Assembly (NCBI RefSeq): GCF_000012385.1
Contig: NC_007940.1
Location: 124,001 to 188,000, forward strand
Direction: 5' to 3'
Length of the DNA: 64,000 nucleotides
From: Rickettsia bellii RML369-C
GTDB taxonomy: Bacteria; Pseudomonadota; Alphaproteobacteria; Rickettsiales; Rickettsiaceae
Made by a program: the position numbers and the translations under genes. Shown in pieces: positions 9,615 through 18,867 of the stretch. The number at the start of each line of letters is the position of its first letter. Positions within the stretch are counted from its first letter, which is position 1. The notes below the pieces were generated by a model. That model was not told where the DNA came from. It saw only the letters and a program-made list of their open reading frames with translations, and did no database searches.

Positions 9615-10880
9615 TTAAATCTTTTTAATTATTAAACTAGTGTTAGTTCCGCCAAACCCGAAAGAATTGGAAAGTACGTAGTTTATTTTAGCCTCTTTAG
9701 CTTTAAGTGCAACTAAGTCTAGCTTAACTTCGTCCATTGGATTTTCTAAATTTAGAGTAGGTGGTGCAATCTGATCTCTAATTGCAAGTGTACCAAAGAT
9801 AAATTCAACACTTCCGGCAGCACCAAGCAAATGCCCTATTGAAGATTTAGTAGAAGACATTAAAACTTTAGGATTAGCTTCTAAAAATAATCTCTGAACT
9901 GCATTTAATTCGATCGCATCGCCTATATCAGTAGAAGTACCATGTGCGTTAATATAGTCAATCGCATCAGGGTTTGTACCAGCATCTTGCAAAGCTTCAT
10001 GCATTGCTCGATAAGCTCCTCTCCCTTCAGGATGCGGAGCTGTCATATGATACGCATCACCCGTAGAGCCATATCCTACGACTTCACCATAAATTTTAGC
10101 ACCACGACGCATAGCATGTTCGTATTCTTCTAAGACTACAACGCCAGCTCCTTCGCCCATAATAAAACCACCTCGATCCTTATCCCAAGGTCTCGATGCT
10201 TTTTCAGGATCATCGTTATATTTAGTGCATAAAGCTCTTGCTGCTACAAAACCTGCAACTCCAACAGGTGTTACCGGTGCTTCCGCACCGCCTGCGATCA
10301 TAACATCAGCATAGCCATGCTTTATCATACGCATAGCATCGCCTATAGCATGTGCTCCAGTAGAGCAAGCCGTTACTGCAGCTTGGTTTGGACCACTAAA
10401 GCCATATTTTATTGAAACAAGACCTGATAAAAGATTAATTAAGGAAGCTGGAATAAAGAATGGGCTAACCTTACCATTATTTTCTTGATGAAGCTTTACA
10501 GAAGTATCTTCGATCATTTTAAGACCGCCAATTCCTGAACCTAATATTAAACCGGTTCTGTCACGTGATTCTTGATCCTCTGGTAACCATCCACTATCTT
10601 CAATTGCTTCAGTTGCAGCTGCAACGCCATAATGGATAAATTTATCCATTTTACTCAATCTATTTACATCTTCAGTTTTCGTAAAATTTTCAAGTTTGAA
10701 GCCATTCTCTTCAGAATGGTTTAATAGTCCTGCAATTTTGCATGCAAGTTTGGAAGTATCAAATGCTGTAATAGTTTTTATACCGCTTACCCCTTGGACT
10801 ATATTATCCCAAGATGACTTAACGTTAAGCCCAACTGGGGTAATCATCCCAAGACCAGTAATAACTACTCTTTTATTCAT
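9615..10880 (-). CDS. fabF: 3-oxoacyl-[ACP] synthase II FabF
   Basis: Condensing enzyme that elongates acyl-ACP with malonyl-ACP in type II fatty-acid synthesis. The Cys-His-His triad is visible: VTACSTGAHA (Cys), NAHGTSTDIGD (His) and SSIGHLLGAAG (His), with the glycine-rich end NSFGFGGTN. I prefer the start at MNKRVVITGLGM (10880) over an in-frame ATG 15 bp earlier, because the family begins there and AAGGA lies upstream at suitable spacing. About 421 residues is normal. It is the last gene of the minus-strand recA-fabG-acpP-fabF run, 54 bp after acpP. Confidence 0.96.
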   Translation of the reverse strand: MNKRVVITGLGMITPVGLNVKSSWDNIVQGVSGIKTITAFDTSKLACKIAGLLNHSEENGFKLENFTKTEDVNRLSKMDKFIHYGVAAATEAIEDSGWLPEDQESRDRTGLILGSGIGGLKMIEDTSVKLHQENNGKVSPFFIPASLINLLSGLVSIKYGFSGPNQAAVTACSTGAHAIGDAMRMIKHGYADVMIAGGAEAPVTPVGVAGFVAARALCTKYNDDPEKASRPWDKDRGGFIMGEGAGVVVLEEYEHAMRRGAKIYGEVVGYGSTGDAYHMTAPHPEGRGAYRAMHEALQDAGTNPDAIDYINAHGTSTDIGDAIELNAVQRLFLEANPKVLMSSTKSSIGHLLGAAGSVEFIFGTLAIRDQIAPPTLNLENPMDEVKLDLVALKAKEAKINYVLSNSFGFGGTNTSLIIKKI

Positions 10881-10933
10881 GGTTTGATTTAACATCCTTA
10901 ATTATTTTTTATTAGGTCTTAATTTGACACAGA

Positions 10934-11179
10934 TTAAGATTTATGTTCTTTTATATAGTTAACAACATCTGCTACTTTTTTTATCTTAGTTGCTTCTTCA
11001 TCAGGAACATCAACACCAAATTCTTTCTCTATTTCCATCATTATTTCTACTGTAGATAGGCTATCTACTCCTAAATCTTCTGCAAATCGCGAGTCCACGC
11101 TGATTTCTTCAATTTTTTTCCCTTGATTATCAGCAATAACTTTGATAACTTTCTGCTCGATATTATCCACTTTACTCAT
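10934..11179 (-). CDS. acpP: Acyl carrier protein
   Basis: Small acidic carrier whose serine in the DSLSTVE motif receives the 4'-phosphopantetheine arm that holds the growing acyl chain. The start is placed at MSKVDNIEQKV (11179) because GGAG lies nine bases upstream; an ATG 15 bp further up gives an atypical MEFKI extension. 81 residues, typical of alphaproteobacterial ACPs, with helix II LGVDSLSTVEIMMEIEKEF. It sits between fabG and fabF on the same strand, the standard fatty-acid synthesis order. Confidence 0.96.
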   Translation of the reverse strand: MSKVDNIEQKVIKVIADNQGKKIEEISVDSRFAEDLGVDSLSTVEIMMEIEKEFGVDVPDEEATKIKKVADVVNYIKEHKS

Positions 11180-11331
11180 AATTTTGAACTCCATAAATCA
11201 TTTTTATTAGTTTGTATATTTATAAACATAAGTTTAATATTTTAAAATATTATGAATACTTATTATTCATAGCTATTTTAGCTTTAAAAGAACTTCTAGC
11301 ACAAAAAATTGTTTTATGCCAGCATAAAATT

Positions 11332-12057
11332 TTATACCATTAACATTCCACCATTTACATGTAGGGTTTGACCAGTAATATATGACGATTGCTTGCTTGC
11401 TAAGAATGCAACCGCATTTGCTATATCTTCAGGCATACCATATGTTCCTTTCGGGATTTTTCGTGTTATAGCTTCTTTTTGTTCATCATTTAACTTATCA
11501 GTCATATCAGATTTAATAAAACCTGGAGCTACTGCATTAACTGTAATCCCTCTGGTTGCAACTTCATAAGCAAGTGATTTTGTCATACCGATTAAACCTG
11601 CTTTAGAAGCACAATAGTTAGCTTGCCCAGGGTTCCCTGAAACTCCTACTATTGAGGTTATGTTAATGATACGTCCGTATCTATTAGTCATCATCTTTTT
11701 TATTGCTTCACGATTTAAAATGAAATTTGCTTTTAAATTAATATCAATAACTTGGTCAAAATCTTCATTTTTCATTCTTATTGCTAGCGTATCTTTGGTA
11801 ATACCGGCATTACAGACTAAAATATCTAATTTTTCTATTTGAGCTACTAAATTGCTGCATTCTTCAGTATTTGTAAGATTACAAACTTTAATTGTATAAT
11901 TATCTTTTAAATCATTACCAAGAGCTTTTAATTTCTCCTCATTACTCCCGCTTATAATTACATGACTTCCAAGCTTATGAAGCTGCCTTGCAATAGCACC
12001 TCCTATACCACCTGAAGCTCCAGTAATTAATGCTGTTTGACCGCTTAAATCAATCAT
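11332..12057 (-). CDS. fabG: 3-oxoacyl-[ACP] reductase FabG
   Basis: NADPH-dependent short-chain dehydrogenase performing the first reduction of each elongation cycle. It has the Rossmann TGASGGIG motif (residues 13-20), NAGI, the catalytic Ser near TSIVGVSGN, and YCASK with the Tyr/Lys pair. The C-terminus [13 protein letters not shown] is typical. 241 residues is normal. Its start ATG overlaps the last 8 bases of recA, indicating translational coupling, an unusual link between recombination and lipid genes. acpP follows after about 150 bp. Confidence 0.96.
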   Translation of the reverse strand: MIDLSGQTALITGASGGIGGAIARQLHKLGSHVIISGSNEEKLKALGNDLKDNYTIKVCNLTNTEECSNLVAQIEKLDILVCNAGITKDTLAIRMKNEDFDQVIDINLKANFILNREAIKKMMTNRYGRIINITSIVGVSGNPGQANYCASKAGLIGMTKSLAYEVATRGITVNAVAPGFIKSDMTDKLNDEQKEAITRKIPKGTYGMPEDIANAVAFLASKQSSYITGQTLHVNGGMLMV

Positions 12058-13081
12058 TTACTTCCTCCTCTTGTTCAAAATTTATATTAGTGACTTTAGA
12101 TGATTTTTCTCTTACAAGCTTCTCAATTTCATTAGAAATTTTTGGGTTATCTTTTAAATATTGTTTAACATTTTCACGCCCTTGACCGATACGTACGCTA
12201 TTATAAGAAAACCAAGAGCCGGATTTTTCTATTATGTCAAGTTTCACTCCAAGGTCGATTATTTCACCTTCTTTTGAGATACCTGAGCCATACATTATGT
12301 CAAAATCTGCTGTTTTAAATGGAGGTGATACTTTGTTTTTTACTACTTTTACTTTGGTTTGGCTGCCTATTACTTCTTCTTTATCCTTAATAGATCCTAT
12401 TCTTCTGATATCTATTCTAACTGAAGCATAGAATTTTAAAGCATTACCGCCGGTTGTAGTTTCAGGACTACCAAACATTACACCTATTTTCATTCTAATT
12501 TGGTTGATGAAAACAGTAATACAGTTAGTACGATTAATTGAGGCAGTAAGTTTACGTAAAGCCTGACTCATTAATCTTGCTTGAGAAGCCATTTGTGCAT
12601 CGCCCATCTCGCCTTCAATCTCTGATTTCGGTACTAGAGCGGCAACACTATCTATTATTATCATATCAATACCGCCGGAGCGAATTAAAGTATCAGCAAT
12701 TTCTAAAGCTTGCTCTCCTGTATCAGGCTGAGATATGATAAGCTCGTCAATATTGACTCCAAGCTTTTTAGCATAAGCCGGATCTAACGCATGTTCAGCA
12801 TCAATAAATGCACATGTTCCGCCTTTTTTCTGTGCCTCAGCAATTAAATGCAATGTGAGAGTAGTTTTACCCGAGCTTTCAGGACCAAAAATTTCAATTA
12901 TTCTACCTTTAGGAATTCCGCCAATTCCAAGAGCTATATCAAGCCCAAGCGAACCGGTTGATACAGATTCTATATCAACATTAGGACGCTGACCAAGTTT
13001 CATAACCGAGCCTTTACCATAGCTTTTTTCAATCTGTGCGAGAGCCGCAGCAACTGCTTTTTCTTTATCTATATTTGACAT
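12050..13081 (-). CDS. recA: Recombinase RecA
   Basis: Strand-exchange ATPase and co-protease for SOS repressors. Walker [10 protein letters not shown] (about residues 66-74), Walker [11 protein letters not shown]1/L2 loops ([20 protein letters not shown] and [30 protein letters not shown]) and an acidic C-terminus ([10 protein letters not shown]) are all present. 343 residues is the usual length. It is the first gene of a minus-strand run and overlaps fabG by 8 bp. I see no obvious LexA-type box in the 150 bp upstream. Confidence 0.97.
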   Translation of the reverse strand: MSNIDKEKAVAAALAQIEKSYGKGSVMKLGQRPNVDIESVSTGSLGLDIALGIGGIPKGRIIEIFGPESSGKTTLTLHLIAEAQKKGGTCAFIDAEHALDPAYAKKLGVNIDELIISQPDTGEQALEIADTLIRSGGIDMIIIDSVAALVPKSEIEGEMGDAQMASQARLMSQALRKLTASINRTNCITVFINQIRMKIGVMFGSPETTTGGNALKFYASVRIDIRRIGSIKDKEEVIGSQTKVKVVKNKVSPPFKTADFDIMYGSGISKEGEIIDLGVKLDIIEKSGSWFSYNSVRIGQGRENVKQYLKDNPKISNEIEKLVREKSSKVTNINFEQEEEVND

Positions 13082-13348
13082 AAGCTTCCATACTTAACTA
13101 ATTCTTAATTAAATTAAAATATAGGCTTAATTCTAAAAAATCAAATTTTATTTTTTAAAGTTAATATAAAACTTTTGGTGTTGAAATTTTTATTAAAATC
13201 AATTAGAAATAGCAAAACATAATATATAGAAAAATCCATGAATGAAATAATAACAAATACTAATGAACTAATAAATGATATTAGCGTTCTTATTAATAAT
13301 GCTAAAGTTAGAATTGCCATTAAAGCTAATGCCGAAATGACAATGTTA

Positions 13349-13475
13349 TATACCTTTGATATTTCAATATTTGGTAAGCTAAATTTCAGGATTCGCCTTT
13401 GCTCACGTACTATTTGTACGCTCCGCAGGCTCACCGCTTATTTGACTTCCAAATCTTAAAATATCTGCGGTATAC
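13349..13475. repeat. D-type palindromic element inside yhcG
   Basis: Ends TATACCTTTGATATTTC and (reverse) GTATACCGCAGATATTTT form a palindrome of about 26 bases per arm. A second copy is at 18714-18838 and a truncated one at 14545-14599. This copy disrupts the N-terminal coding part of yhcG. Confidence 0.8.
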
Positions 13476-14261
13476 TGGCATAGAAATCCTTAAAAGTACA
13501 AGAGCGGAATACGGGCAGGAGGTTATTAAGACTTTAGCTAAAGGTCTTTCTTCCTTATATAGGCAAGGCTTTTCTCGTATAGCTCTAATTCGCATGAATC
13601 AATTTTATCAATCTTTTAAAGAGCAACAAATTAGTGCGACACTGTCGCACCAATTAAGTTGGAGTCATATAATAGAGTTATTACCTCTAAAAGAACAGAA
13701 TCAAAGAGAATTTTATGCGTATATGTCTATACAAGAAAATTGGAGTGTTAGAAAGTTACGTAGTAATATTGATAAAATGTTATATGAAAGAACGAAGTTA
13801 TCTAATAGATCTGAAGAACAAGTAATATCATTATTTAAAACAGATTCTAGGTTAGAGCCTGATTTAATTCTTAAAGACCCTTACATACTTGATTTTTTAG
13901 AACTTCCAGATGAACATTATGAAAGTGATTTGGAAAATGCAATATTACAGCGTATTGAACAATTTATTTTAGAACTAGGTACCGGCTTTTCATTTGTGGC
14001 AAGGCAAAAACGTATGACTATAAATAATGAACATTTCTATTTAGATTTATTATTTTTCAATAGAAAGCTAGAAAGATTAGTAGCGATTGAGTTAAAAACA
14101 GGAAAATTTAAAGCAGAGTATAAAGGTCAAATGGAGCTATATTTAAATTGGCTAAAAAAGAACGAATGTTTTGAAAATGAAAAGCCTCCAATAGGTATTA
14201 TATTATGTTCTGAAAAATCTGACGCCCAAGTAGAGTTGTTAGAAATGTCGGCAAGCGGTAT

Positions 14262-14409
14262 ACTTGTTTAATTTGAAAAATTGGCTACGTCGTCCTATAA
14301 GTACTGCGGTGCTCACGTATTAAGTATACGCTCCGCTCCTCATCTTGTGGACTTCTTGCTCTTTTCCAAATTAAACTTCGTCTACCGACTTTTCGTTTAT
14401 TAGCAGTAT
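14262..14409. repeat. A-type palindromic element inside the 3' end of yhcG
   Basis: Typical A-type arms (TTTAATTTGAAAAATTGGC at the left, CTTTTCCAAATTAAACTTCG at the right) and the CACGTATTAAGTATACG centre. The insertion separates GGT ATA from ATT CAT of the same frame. Confidence 0.8.
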
Positions 14410-14535
14410 ATTCATGTTGCACGATATTGGACAGAATTACCGCCTATAGAGATTTTACAGAAAAAAATCGGAGAAATAGTATTGCAGACAAAAAGAATTT
14501 ATGAAAATAGACCTATTGCAAACGCCCCCGAATAA

Positions 14536-14860
14536 AGATAATTTGTATATCCTTGATACTTTAAGATTGGGTAAGCCAAATTTTAGGACTCGCCTATGGT
14601 GATGAATAGTGCCGGACAGTTATTATTCTATGTCATTCCTGCAGAAGCTTTGCCCGTGTGGATCGAAAAGCACCCTAAGGTAGTCATCCCGTGGCGGCAT
14701 TGTTGCGTGGATCGAAAAACGTGTTTGGTGTCATACCGTGGCTTGACCACGGTATCCAGAAAATAATAAAAAATACTAATTTTATTATTATTTTTAACTG
14801 GATCCCGTGAATAAATCAATTGTCCGGTAATAGGACAAGCAACTAGATGACACCGATCAC
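14536..14860. repeat. Mosaic of truncated palindromic elements
   Basis: Left to right: a truncated D-type element (14545-14599), a left end of the MITE-like element (GTGCCGGACAG near 14610), fragments of C-type sequence, a B-type repeat (14730-14851), and within it a right-end fragment of the MITE-like element (TTGTCCGGTAAT near 14820). No gene is visible. A 63-codon minus-strand ORF here is only repeat sequence. Confidence 0.65.
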
Positions 14861-14990
14861 GTTTTTCGATGTAGGCAATGCCGTGATAGGGTAATAGAGG
14901 AAACTAGTCTACACAAGCAGTACTTACTTCTTTGCATATAATAAGTACTAATTATGCATTAACTAAGATAGATGTTTGGTGATTATTATC

Positions 14991-15025
14991 TTATTTATCC
15001 CGTAATTAAATTACGGGATAAATAA
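14991..15025 (-). terminator. Perfect 17-bp stem downstream of rplI
   Basis: TTATTTATCCCGTAATT and its exact complement around one central A, 48 bp past the rplI stop. Probably the terminator of the rpsF-rpsR-rplI operon, although the T-rich sequence is part of the stem. The gap from 14861 to 15072 holds nothing else that I can see. Confidence 0.55.
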
Positions 15026-15072
15026 AGCATTTGAATAAAGACAAATCAAATTGCAGAGTAGCGAAGATAGCC

Positions 15073-15594
15073 TTAAGCTGACTCAGCTAAAGGCTCTGTT
15101 GTAGATTTTTCAGTTTTCTGCTCACGTAAATAATCTTGTATCTCTGATTCTGATCTTGCAACAATCACTGTAACTTCTGTACTAAGCTCAGCATGCAATC
15201 TTACTTCAACCTTGTAAATTCCTGTAGATTTAATCTGAGTATCAAGAATTATATTTAAATGAGAAATAGGGTAAGATACAGCTTGAGATAATTTTTCGGC
15301 TATTTCTTTATTATTTACTGAACCAAATAACTTACCATCATCTGATGTTTGACGAACAAAAATTAATTTTTGATCTTTAATAAGATCATTAATTTTTGTT
15401 ATTTCTGATTTTATTTGTTTATCTTTTTCTTCTAATTCATGTTTCTGCTTAACAATCAACTCTTTATTAAGCTCGGTAGCTCTAATAGCTAATTTTTGTG
15501 GTAAAAGATAATTACGACCAAATCCGTCGGCTACTTTATGTATTTCCCCTATCTTACCTAATTTTCTTACCGGTTTAATTAAAATAACTTCCAT
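15073..15594 (-). CDS. rplI: Ribosomal protein bL9
   Basis: Large-subunit protein that binds 23S rRNA domain V near the L1 stalk. The N-terminal domain is classic: [36 protein letters not shown], followed by the long connecting helix (residues 41-75) and the C-terminal domain with [17 protein letters not shown]. 173 residues, with a short polar tail ([17 protein letters not shown]) beyond the usual end. Third gene of the rpsF-rpsR-rplI operon, 15 bp after rpsR; a perfect palindrome follows it. Confidence 0.97.
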   Translation of the reverse strand: MEVILIKPVRKLGKIGEIHKVADGFGRNYLLPQKLAIRATELNKELIVKQKHELEEKDKQIKSEITKINDLIKDQKLIFVRQTSDDGKLFGSVNNKEIAEKLSQAVSYPISHLNIILDTQIKSTGIYKVEVRLHAELSTEVTVIVARSESEIQDYLREQKTEKSTTEPLAESA

Positions 15595-15609
15595 GGTATT
15601 ATACGTCCT

Positions 15610-15894
15610 TTACTTAGCTTGAAATACAAAAGGTAACAACGCTAAAATTCTTGCAATTTTAATAGCATTATTTAGCTTTCTTTGTTTTTTTGCACAAACA
15701 TTTGTGATTCTACTTGGTAGCATTCTACCGCCTTCGGAAACAAATTTTATTAAAAGCTCTGGATTTTTATAATCAATAACCGGTGCATTAGGCACGGAAA
15801 GAGGGCAACCTTTACGTCTTCTAAAGAACACTTTTTTAGAAGCTCTTTCCATTGGTTTTCGGGTTATTGTTTCACTAGTATTATTTTTCGACAT
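15610..15894 (-). CDS. rpsR: Ribosomal protein bS18
   Basis: Small-subunit platform protein that forms a heterodimer with S6 and binds 16S rRNA. The motif [26 protein letters not shown] and the conserved [29 protein letters not shown] at the C-terminus are diagnostic. 94 residues, with an N-terminal extension (about 20 residues) that is common in Rickettsia. It is placed between rpsF and rplI on the minus strand, the standard bacterial order. Confidence 0.97.
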   Translation of the reverse strand: MSKNNTSETITRKPMERASKKVFFRRRKGCPLSVPNAPVIDYKNPELLIKFVSEGGRMLPSRITNVCAKKQRKLNNAIKIARILALLPFVFQAK

Positions 15895-15932
15895 TCTTTA
15901 CCTTAATTCCTGCAAATTTAGATTTGATTATT

Positions 15933-16295
15933 TTAATTAGCCGTTACATCAATTACTGGAGTATTTTCTGTACTTTGATTTTTTAATATCGGTGAAGGCT
16001 CATTACTAATTGAATCTACTTTCTGTGTAAGAAATCTTATGATATTTTCATTAAGTTTCATTTTTCTTTCTAGCTCTTGCTTTACGGCTGGAGTAGTATC
16101 AAGACCTAAAAGGTAATAATGTCCTTTTTTGTGATTACCGATTTTATAAGCTAAAGCTCTTAATCCCCAGTATTCTTTTTTTACAATAGCACCGTTATTA
16201 TCTTTGATGATTTTACTAAAATCATCAACTATTTTATCTATATCATTTAATGATACGTCTTGACGCACAATAAAAACTGACTCGTAAAAACTCAT
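15933..16295 (-). CDS. rpsF: Ribosomal protein bS6
   Basis: Small-subunit protein that pairs with S18 on the 30S platform. It begins [15 protein letters not shown] and carries the family pattern [48 protein letters not shown]. 120 residues, with a short acidic/polar C-terminal tail that is variable in the family. First gene of a three-gene ribosomal operon; the promoter should lie in the AT-rich 194 bp shared with the divergent response-regulator gene. Confidence 0.97.
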   Translation of the reverse strand: MSFYESVFIVRQDVSLNDIDKIVDDFSKIIKDNNGAIVKKEYWGLRALAYKIGNHKKGHYYLLGLDTTPAVKQELERKMKLNENIIRFLTQKVDSISNEPSPILKNQSTENTPVIDVTAN

Positions 16296-16489
16296 AATTA
16301 TAAGAATCCCAACAAAAACTTTAAAATAAAGCTATTTATAGCAACTGAAACTATTAAATTCAAGTATTATTTTTAAAAAATTATTATTTCTTTGTTTATT
16401 TTTAAAAAAAGTTTGCTATAACCCCTAGTAAATCTGAAGATTATTAACAAAAATTTTCAATTATTTACTAAATATTAACAGAGGTTAAT

Positions 16490-17197
16490 TTGGTGTTAGA
16501 CAAACTCTTACCACAACTTCTAATCATAGAAGAAGAAAATAAAAAAAGCATTAATATTTCTTTATGTAACGATATAGAAAGAGCAGGCTTTAACATAACA
16601 AGGATTATAAACATAGAAAAAATATTAAATTATTTCTTCTATGAACCCCTTGCTATCATAGTTACTAATGCAGAACTACAGGAAAATCCTATGGTTACTG
16701 TATCTAATATTAGGAAAATTGATAGGCTTTCTAGTACACCGATAATTTTTCTGTCCTCAACTAAACAGTTAAATTTAATGGAGATCGATGATTTGATATC
16801 ATTTTTCTATAAACCTTTCTTATCTGATCAGATCATCCATTTTCTGAAAAACTTGTTAAGACGCTCTAAAACAATTCTACAGGATAATATTATCAAATTT
16901 AAAAATATAAGCATTGATTTAAATGCTGAAAGGGTTTATAAGGGCAAGGAAACTATTCGTTTAGGTCCCACAGAATTTAAAATTCTGCGACTTTTTCTGC
17001 AGTCGCCCGATAGTGTATATTCACGCCGAGAAATAATGCGATATTTATGGGAAGATGACGAAAGTTTTAACCAGCGTCTGATTGATGTGCATATAAATAG
17101 AATTAGAGATGCTTTAGGAAAAGATAGCCCAATTATTAAAACAGTCCGTTTTATTGGTTATTCTCTTAATAAAGATATAGTAGAATCAGATACTTAA
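16490..17197 (+). CDS. OmpR-family transcriptional regulator with atypical receiver
   Basis: The N-terminal receiver-like domain (1-118) is followed by a C-terminal winged helix (130-230) with the OmpR pattern IRLGPTEFKILRLFLQSPDSVYSRREIMRYLW and VHINRIRDALGK. The receiver keeps an acidic pair (IIEEEN) and the lysine (FFYKPF), but the strand that should end in the phospho-acceptor Asp reads AIIVTNAEL, so no clear aspartate is present. It may act without phosphorylation. The start is TTG (16490); a GTG at 16493 is equally possible. AGAGG lies 9 bases upstream. Divergent from rpsF. No histidine kinase is nearby. Confidence 0.85.
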   Translation: MVLDKLLPQLLIIEEENKKSINISLCNDIERAGFNITRIINIEKILNYFFYEPLAIIVTNAELQENPMVTVSNIRKIDRLSSTPIIFLSSTKQLNLMEIDDLISFFYKPFLSDQIIHFLKNLLRRSKTILQDNIIKFKNISIDLNAERVYKGKETIRLGPTEFKILRLFLQSPDSVYSRREIMRYLWEDDESFNQRLIDVHINRIRDALGKDSPIIKTVRFIGYSLNKDIVESDT

Positions 17198-17243
17198 AAA
17201 TTTCTTTGTATTTATATATTAATTGTGTTAATATTTCTTATCG

Positions 17244-18482
17244 ATGCTAGTTAGGTTCATTGTTACAATTAAAAATCGGTTAAACTTTATGCTAAGTAAA
17301 ATAAATAAGCCTGCATTTTTTGCACTAATAATTTATCCTGTTATCCTGATATCGCTTTTAGTTAAATATGTATCCAATTATGGAATAGGTTGGACTGAAA
17401 TTATTCTTCTGATTAGCAGTTATTATGTTAATAATATTACGGTTGGAATTGGATTGCATAGATTATGGTCTCATCATTCTTATAAGATAAATAAATATGC
17501 TGAGTTTGTTTTAGTTGTACTATCTGCTGGAACTTTGCAAGGACCTGCTTTATCTTGGGCTTCAAATCACTATAAGCACCATGCTAAAACAGATACAGAT
17601 CAAGATCCGCATAGTCCTTTAAAATTTGAAAATAGGGTTTTAGGTTTTATTTGGTCTCATATAGGCTGGATGTTAGTTGGGCAAGGCAGCTACAAATCTA
17701 TCGATCGTATTACTTGGGTTAAACTTGGTAAAAACAGTTTATTAAAGTGGCAGCTAAGATATTATTGGCAGATAGCAGTCTTTATGAATGTAGCTGTACC
17801 ATTAATTATAGGCTATCTAGTCGGCGGTACTCTACATTCGGCATATATGGGATTTTTATTCATGGGGCTTGGTAGATTCCTGCAACAACAAGCAACTTTT
17901 TGTGTAAATTCTTTATGCCACTTTGTTGGTAGTAAAAAATATTATAAAGGAACTGCTGGGGATATTTGGTGGATGGCTTTATTTTTACTTGGAGAAAATT
18001 GGCATAATTATCACCATGCTTTCCCTTCAGACTATCGTAACGGTGCAAAATGGTATCATTTTGATGTTCACAAATGGATAATATTCTTGATGAGTAAGGT
18101 TGGGCTTACTTCAGAACTTGATCGTACTACAAAGGTAAGAATTCAAGCAAAAATGCAAGAAACATTAAGTTATCTTAGTGAAAAAGAGAAGCAAAAATTA
18201 AACTTAATGCAAGCTAAGGTAGAGCAGCTTTTAGAAAATTTATGTTTAAAAATAAAAGAGCTTGAAGAATCATCTACTACGATTAAAGAGCAATTTAGAA
18301 GATCCTTTATAGAAATACAAGAATCTCTTAAAAATTTAGCAGAACAGATAAGCTCTGCTGCACAAATAACTGAAGAGCCTTCAAAAAAATTATTGAAAGT
18401 AGTTAATAGAAAAATTAACGATGCTGAACAGTCTATTTACAAACTATATAATAAATTAAATGCAATAAAAGTTTCTAATTAA
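17244..18482 (+). CDS. Membrane fatty-acid (acyl-CoA type) desaturase with coiled-coil tail
   Basis: Di-iron membrane desaturase that introduces a cis double bond into acyl chains. The three histidine boxes are present: HRLWSHHS (about residue 72), NHYKHH (about 108) and NWHNYHH (about 252). Hydrophobic segments near 25-50, 170-195 and 200-225 form the membrane part. After residue 300 there is a helical, charged region of about 110 residues (KMQETLSYLSEKEKQKLNLM..., LEESSTTIKEQF) not seen in typical delta-9 desaturases. It starts 46 bp after the regulator gene on the same strand. Enzyme class is firm; position specificity is not visible. Confidence 0.9.
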   Translation: MLVRFIVTIKNRLNFMLSKINKPAFFALIIYPVILISLLVKYVSNYGIGWTEIILLISSYYVNNITVGIGLHRLWSHHSYKINKYAEFVLVVLSAGTLQGPALSWASNHYKHHAKTDTDQDPHSPLKFENRVLGFIWSHIGWMLVGQGSYKSIDRITWVKLGKNSLLKWQLRYYWQIAVFMNVAVPLIIGYLVGGTLHSAYMGFLFMGLGRFLQQQATFCVNSLCHFVGSKKYYKGTAGDIWWMALFLLGENWHNYHHAFPSDYRNGAKWYHFDVHKWIIFLMSKVGLTSELDRTTKVRIQAKMQETLSYLSEKEKQKLNLMQAKVEQLLENLCLKIKELEESSTTIKEQFRRSFIEIQESLKNLAEQISSAAQITEEPSKKLLKVVNRKINDAEQSIYKLYNKLNAIKVSN

Positions 18483-18512
18483 TTGCTTTATTTTCATTAT
18501 TATCTAATAATT

Positions 18513-18554
18513 CTCTTCATTTACTAGCGGTTTATGCTGCTAATAAATGAAGAG
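18513..18554. terminator. Stem-loop after the desaturase gene
   Basis: CTCTTCATTTA pairs with TAAATGAAGAG across a 20-base loop, 30 bp past the desaturase stop. No following T-run, so a weak terminator or a transcript-end stabiliser. The rest of 18483-18867 is AT-rich with one D-type repeat and no gene. Confidence 0.4.
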
Positions 18555-18713
18555 TTGGCATATCCTTATCTAACTTTGTGCCAATTTTTCAAATTCTATT
18601 CAATTATAGAATCTCATACACCAATTCCACTTAATAAAACTATCAATTCAAGAATTATTGTATTTAATTTTTTTATATGATTCGAGCGGTTAAAAATTTT
18701 AATAATTTTTAAC

Positions 18714-18838
18714 GTATACCGCAGATACTTCAAAGGTTAGAAATCAAATAAGTGATGAGTTAAGCTAAGCGTATAAAAATACGTGAGCAAACACGAATCC
18801 CAAATTGATTTAATAAATTTTGCAGTATCAAAGGTATA
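18714..18838. repeat. D-type palindromic element
   Basis: Inverted arms GTATACCGCAGATACTTCAAA and (reverse) TATACCTTTGATACTGCAAA. Same family as 13349-13475, opposite orientation. It ends about 30 bp before the TPR gene and may form part of its leader. Confidence 0.75.
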
Positions 18839-18867
18839 AATATATCAATAAAAAATATTATTAAACT

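Larger units (their letters stand above)
13238..14535 (+). pseudogene. YhcG-type (DUF1016) PD-(D/E)XK nuclease gene broken by two repeats
   Basis: Three segments of one gene can be joined. 13238-13351 encodes the N-terminus (MNEIITNTNELINDISVLIN...MTMLY). 13471-14262 encodes the DUF1016 body from TGIEILKSTRAEYGQEV through the nuclease core FYLDLLFFNRKLERLVAIELKTGKF to MSASGI. 14410-14535 encodes the family C-terminus IHVARYWTELPP...ANAPE, then TAA. A D-type palindromic element (13349-13475) and an A-type element (14262-14409) separate the segments. The first break also shifts frame. The second insertion is 150 bp and keeps frame but brings a TAA at 14269. The middle piece is a 290-codon ORF whose first 24 codons are repeat-derived. 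YhcG proteins are implicated in DNA processing or defence; this copy is probably dead. Confidence 0.85.

Noticed and set aside
13141..13434. 97-codon minus-strand ORF with hydrophobic stretches
   Set aside because: It is antisense to the N-terminal yhcG segment and the D-type repeat; the plus-strand reading has clear family similarity.
14628..14819. Minus-strand 63-codon ORF, and similar ones at 23540, 27460, 27572 and 62473
   Set aside because: They translate palindromic repeats (recurring VIYSRDPVKN and similar strings) and have no ribosome sites.
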